Source of the DNA: Cupriavidus sp. WKF15
Lineage (GTDB): Bacteria > Pseudomonadota > Gammaproteobacteria > Burkholderiales > Burkholderiaceae
NCBI RefSeq assembly: GCF_029278605.1
Contig: NZ_CP119573.1
Span: 186,001-250,000, forward strand
Direction: 5' to 3'
Length of the DNA: 64,000 nucleotides
In this document: in pieces, positions 61,445 through 64,000 of the stretch
Numbering within the stretch: the first letter of the stretch is position 1
Layout: the number at the start of each line of letters is the position of its first letter
Translations under genes and position numbers: made by a program
Notes under the pieces: model-generated
The model's database searches: none
Told to the model about the DNA's origin: nothing
What the model saw: the letters and a program-made list of their open reading frames with translations, nothing else

Positions 61445-63598
61445 TTACATCGCCGCGCGCAGGCCGACGAAGAAGCGCCGCCCCGGCGCCGGCTCGAAAT
61501 AGCGGCCGTTGGCTTCGTTGACGATCACCGAGCCGATGTACTTGCGGTCCGTGATGTTGTCGACGCGGCCGAACGCGAACAGCTTCGTCTTGCCGATTCG
61601 GAATTCGTAGCCCGCGCGCAGGTTGAAGGTGGCATAGCCGGGCGCGGCCTGGGTGTTCAGGTCATCCGCATAGATCAGGCTGTCCACGTGCATTTCCGCG
61701 CCAAGCACGAGCGGCGGCAGCGGCCTCCATGCGACATCCAGGTTCAGGCTGTGGCGCGCCGTGCCGGGCAGACGGTTGCCGGCCCTGACGGTCTGTCCCT
61801 GCGCATTGAGAAACGATTCGCCGAAGTAGGCGGACAGGTAGGTGTAGGCCAGGCCGGCCTCGAACCGGCTGCCCGCGGTGCCGTCGGCCGATGAACCCAC
61901 CTGCGCGCCAAAGCCGCCGCGCCAGGCCAGCTCCAGGCCGCGGCGGTGTACGCCATTGACGTTCTGGTAGACGGTGCGGCCGGCGTTGTTGGACAAGGGC
62001 ACGACTTCGTCGTGGCTGTCGGCGCCGAACAACGCCGCTTCCAGCCGCTGGCGCTGCTGCTGCCACTTGACGCCGATCTCGCCCTGGTGGCTGGTGGACG
62101 CCTGCAGGCCGAGGTTGCTGCCGACGCCGCCCGGGCCGTAGGCCACCTCGGTTAGCGTCGGCGACTCGAAGCCCTTGCCGAGATTGGCGTAGACGTTCAG
62201 CGTATCGAGCGCATGCCAGACCATGCCCAGCACCGGGCTGACGTTGTTGTAGGTGGTGGAGCCGCTGTCGTCCGGGCTCGCGGCGGTAATGAAATGATCG
62301 TCGATGCTCAGCTTCACGCGGCTGGCACGCACGCCGCCCACGAGTTCCCAGGACGGATGGAAGGTCCAGTCGAACTGCGCGAACGCGCCGACGTCGCTGG
62401 CCTTGTCGGTTTCGTCGCGGCGCAGCGCGCCCTGGGTGCCGTTGTTGTTGACGAATCCAGTGCGGCCGTCGCGCATGCCGTTGGCCTCGACACCGGCGGT
62501 CCATTGCAAAGGCAGGCCGCCGGCGGTGGTACGCCGGGTCCATGACAGCGCCGCGCCGCCATAGGTGCGGTCAAGGTCGACGATGCCGCCGGATGAACTC
62601 GCGGCAATACCGCTCATGCCGAGCCGCTGGTTGAGCTGGCGCGTGCCGGCATAGAGCCGGCCCTGCAGGCTGTCCGCCTCTGTCAGCTTGTGATCCACGA
62701 CCACGCCGGCCTGGGTCTGTTCGACGGTCTTGCCGGTGTCGAACTGCGTGGCGGCCGGCACTGCCTGGCGCGGATTGGCATCGGCCTGTGCGCGCGTCAG
62801 GCCCAGCGGGTCTTGCGCCAGCGGCTGGTTGAAGTAATTGAACTGGCCGGTCACGCGCGTCGCGTCGGTCGGCTGGGCCACGACCTTGGCATTGAGCTGA
62901 TAGCGGCGCGCGGCACTGTGGTCGCGGTAGCCGTCGGTCTGGTAAGTCCAGGCGTCCAGCGTGCCGCCCAGTTTGTCGTTGCCGCCACCAAGCGCCACGC
63001 CGGCCTGCCACTGGCCATCGGAGCCGAATCCGGTCGAAGCGCGGCCGGTGAAGCCGTCCTTGGGCGGATCGGGCGTGAATACCTGCACCACGCCGCCCGA
63101 GGCATTGCCATACATCTGCGCGAACGGGCCGCGCAGCACCTCCACGCGGCTGGCGTTGGCAAGGTCGGCGGTGGCGGTCTGGCCCTGCCCGTCGGGCATG
63201 GTCGCCGGAATACCATCAACATACATCCGCACGCCGCGCACGCCGAAGGTCGAGCGCGTGCCGAAGCCGCGCACGGAGAGCTGCAGGTCTTGCGAATAAT
63301 TCTGGCGGTCGCGTATCGCCACGCCGGGCACGCCGGCCAGCACTTCCGACAGGTTCACGAGCGGCGAGGCCGCGCGCAGCGGATCGACCGGGACGCTGTC
63401 CACCGCGGCAGGGGCGTCGAACCGGCGCTGCTCGCTGCGCGATGCGCTGACCACGACATCCGGCAGCGCCACATCCGGCTCGCTGGCCAACGCCTTGCCG
63501 CTGGCTGCCATGCCGGCCAGTACGCAGATCGCAGACGCCGCTGTATGCCGCGCCATGCGGTGCCGCATTGCCAGGTTCTGCTTGCCGCCTGTTGTCAT
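61445..63598 (-). CDS. TonB-dependent outer-membrane receptor, PqqU/YncD-like
   Basis: About 717 residues from ATG 63598; ATG 63640 or 63568 are possible, none with a Shine-Dalgarno. A signal peptide (...SAICVLAGMAASGKALA) precedes a TonB-box-like and plug start LPDVVVSASRSEQRRFDAPAAV. The plug block GVRGVRMYVDGIPATMPDGQGQT and VEVLRGPFAQMYGNASGGVVQV resembles E. coli YncD (PqqU), the PQQ receptor, as I recall it. A 22-strand barrel follows. The C-terminus is RRFFVGLRAAM, without the usual terminal Phe. Ligand assignment is tentative. Confidence 0.87.
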   Translation of the reverse strand: MTTGGKQNLAMRHRMARHTAASAICVLAGMAASGKALASEPDVALPDVVVSASRSEQRRFDAPAAVDSVPVDPLRAASPLVNLSEVLAGVPGVAIRDRQNYSQDLQLSVRGFGTRSTFGVRGVRMYVDGIPATMPDGQGQTATADLANASRVEVLRGPFAQMYGNASGGVVQVFTPDPPKDGFTGRASTGFGSDGQWQAGVALGGGNDKLGGTLDAWTYQTDGYRDHSAARRYQLNAKVVAQPTDATRVTGQFNYFNQPLAQDPLGLTRAQADANPRQAVPAATQFDTGKTVEQTQAGVVVDHKLTEADSLQGRLYAGTRQLNQRLGMSGIAASSSGGIVDLDRTYGGAALSWTRRTTAGGLPLQWTAGVEANGMRDGRTGFVNNNGTQGALRRDETDKASDVGAFAQFDWTFHPSWELVGGVRASRVKLSIDDHFITAASPDDSGSTTYNNVSPVLGMVWHALDTLNVYANLGKGFESPTLTEVAYGPGGVGSNLGLQASTSHQGEIGVKWQQQRQRLEAALFGADSHDEVVPLSNNAGRTVYQNVNGVHRRGLELAWRGGFGAQVGSSADGTAGSRFEAGLAYTYLSAYFGESFLNAQGQTVRAGNRLPGTARHSLNLDVAWRPLPPLVLGAEMHVDSLIYADDLNTQAAPGYATFNLRAGYEFRIGKTKLFAFGRVDNITDRKYIGSVIVNEANGRYFEPAPGRRFFVGLRAAM

Positions 63599-63892
63599 CG
63601 TTTGAGAGCGGTTGCGGGCTGGCGCGGTCGTGGAATCCATCCGGCGCCGGCTTGGGTGGATGCGGGATAACTTTATATGGTCCGCGCCGGATTTGCCATG
63701 CCGCGAAGGGACGTGAAGGCCCTTTTCCCGATCCGGCCACAGTTCATCAAATATTTTCAATAATTCCTTTCCATCTGATCCACCATAGGCCTTCGCCACG
63801 TGCCTAGACTTCTCTCAACGGCAGCATACAGTTTGCAACATCGCCGTCAAATCAGATTCAATCCATTTGTTTATTGAGTGAGGCAAGACACC
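63599..63892. promoter_or_regulatory. Divergent region between the TonB receptor and flavodoxin genes
   Basis: 294 bases with AT-rich stretches around 63670-63690 and 63745-63775 that could hold the receptor promoter, and TTTGTTTATTGAG before the flavodoxin gene, whose Shine-Dalgarno GAGGCAAG precedes ATG 63893. I see no clear Fur box. Confidence 0.4.
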
Positions 63893-64000
63893 ATGAGCAT
63901 CGATCAAACCCGCGTCGCCATCGTCTATCACAGCGGCTATGGCCACACCGCCAAGCAGGCCCAGGCTGTTGCGCGCGGCGCCGGCAGCGTGGAAGGCGTG
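63893..64000 (+). CDS. Flavodoxin-fold NAD(P)H:quinone oxidoreductase (WrbA-like), N-terminal part cut by window edge
   Basis: 36 residues are visible, starting MSIDQTRVAIVYHSGYGHTA. The strand-loop VAIVYHSGYGHTAKQA is the FMN phosphate-binding loop of the flavodoxin/WrbA family. GAGTGAGGCAAG precedes the ATG. The rest lies beyond the window, so the exact subfamily is open. Confidence 0.75.
   Translation, partial: MSIDQTRVAIVYHSGYGHTAKQAQAVARGAGSVEGV

Overview
The window is GC-rich, densely coding bacterial DNA with no rRNA, tRNA, phage, insertion sequence or CRISPR array that I can see. The gene content suggests a Burkholderiaceae chromosome, most likely Cupriavidus or a close relative. Pointers are two Bug-type tripartite tricarboxylate receptors, Neisseria-type porins, Rieske/phthalate-dioxygenase-family enzymes with a VanB-type reductase, many acyl-CoA enzymes, and an assimilatory nitrate operon. 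The genus is inferred from content, not from a marker gene.

Region 1 (1-24.7 kb) is a large catabolic island. A truncated LuxR-type regulator lies at the left edge. A long minus-strand operon (13263 down to 551) encodes a COG1042 acyl-CoA synthetase, two acyl-CoA dehydrogenases, a Bug receptor, a thiolase with its DUF35 partner, a class III CoA transferase, a LigB-type extradiol dioxygenase, three tandem RraA/LigK-type aldolases, an enoyl-CoA hydratase-like protein and a hot-dog thioesterase. Divergent from it, a plus-strand operon (13694-22666) encodes a GntR/FCD regulator, RidA, a LigJ-like 4-oxalomesaconate hydratase, two Rieske oxygenases, a second Bug receptor, the [2Fe-2S]/FMN reductase, an enoyl-CoA hydratase and a 3-hydroxyacyl-CoA dehydrogenase. 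A porin and a second, closely similar GntR regulator follow. LigB + LigJ + LigK types without a LigC-type dehydrogenase point to a gallate-like ring-cleavage route giving pyruvate and oxaloacetate. The Rieske enzymes would prepare the ring and the CoA enzymes would shorten a side chain or handle a co-substrate. A shared operator-like element (TGGCATRCCA and variants) occurs at four promoters of the island.

Region 2 (24.8-42.0 kb) is a mosaic of small units. They are threonine catabolism (tdh-kbl) with a divergent XRE-cupin regulator; an MFS transporter; a LysR regulator with DoxX, isochorismatase-like, Tat-exported amidohydrolase and XapX genes plus a porin; a DUF1275 protein; a polysaccharide pyruvyl transferase-like protein; a nucleotide cyclase-FHA fusion; an SDR; an RhtA-like exporter; and a divergent GNAT/HxlR pair with two inverted-repeat operators between them.

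Region 3 (42.0-50.8 kb) is the nitrate assimilation operon: NarK-type transporter, NirB, NirD, an FAD/NAD electron-transfer subunit and NasA. Its upstream region is unusually readable: two NtrC-like sites, a canonical sigma-54 promoter, and a leader that starts with an ANTAR-type hexaloop hairpin and ends in an intrinsic terminator before the first gene.

Region 4 (51-64 kb) has a CsgG/DUF4810/DUF799 lipoprotein operon; a two-partner-secretion locus in which tpsA runs out of frame into the 3' half of tpsB (deletion or assembly join); a small exported cysteine-containing protein; a DHA2 drug exporter; a PqqU/YncD-like TonB-dependent receptor; and the start of a flavodoxin-fold quinone reductase cut by the right edge.
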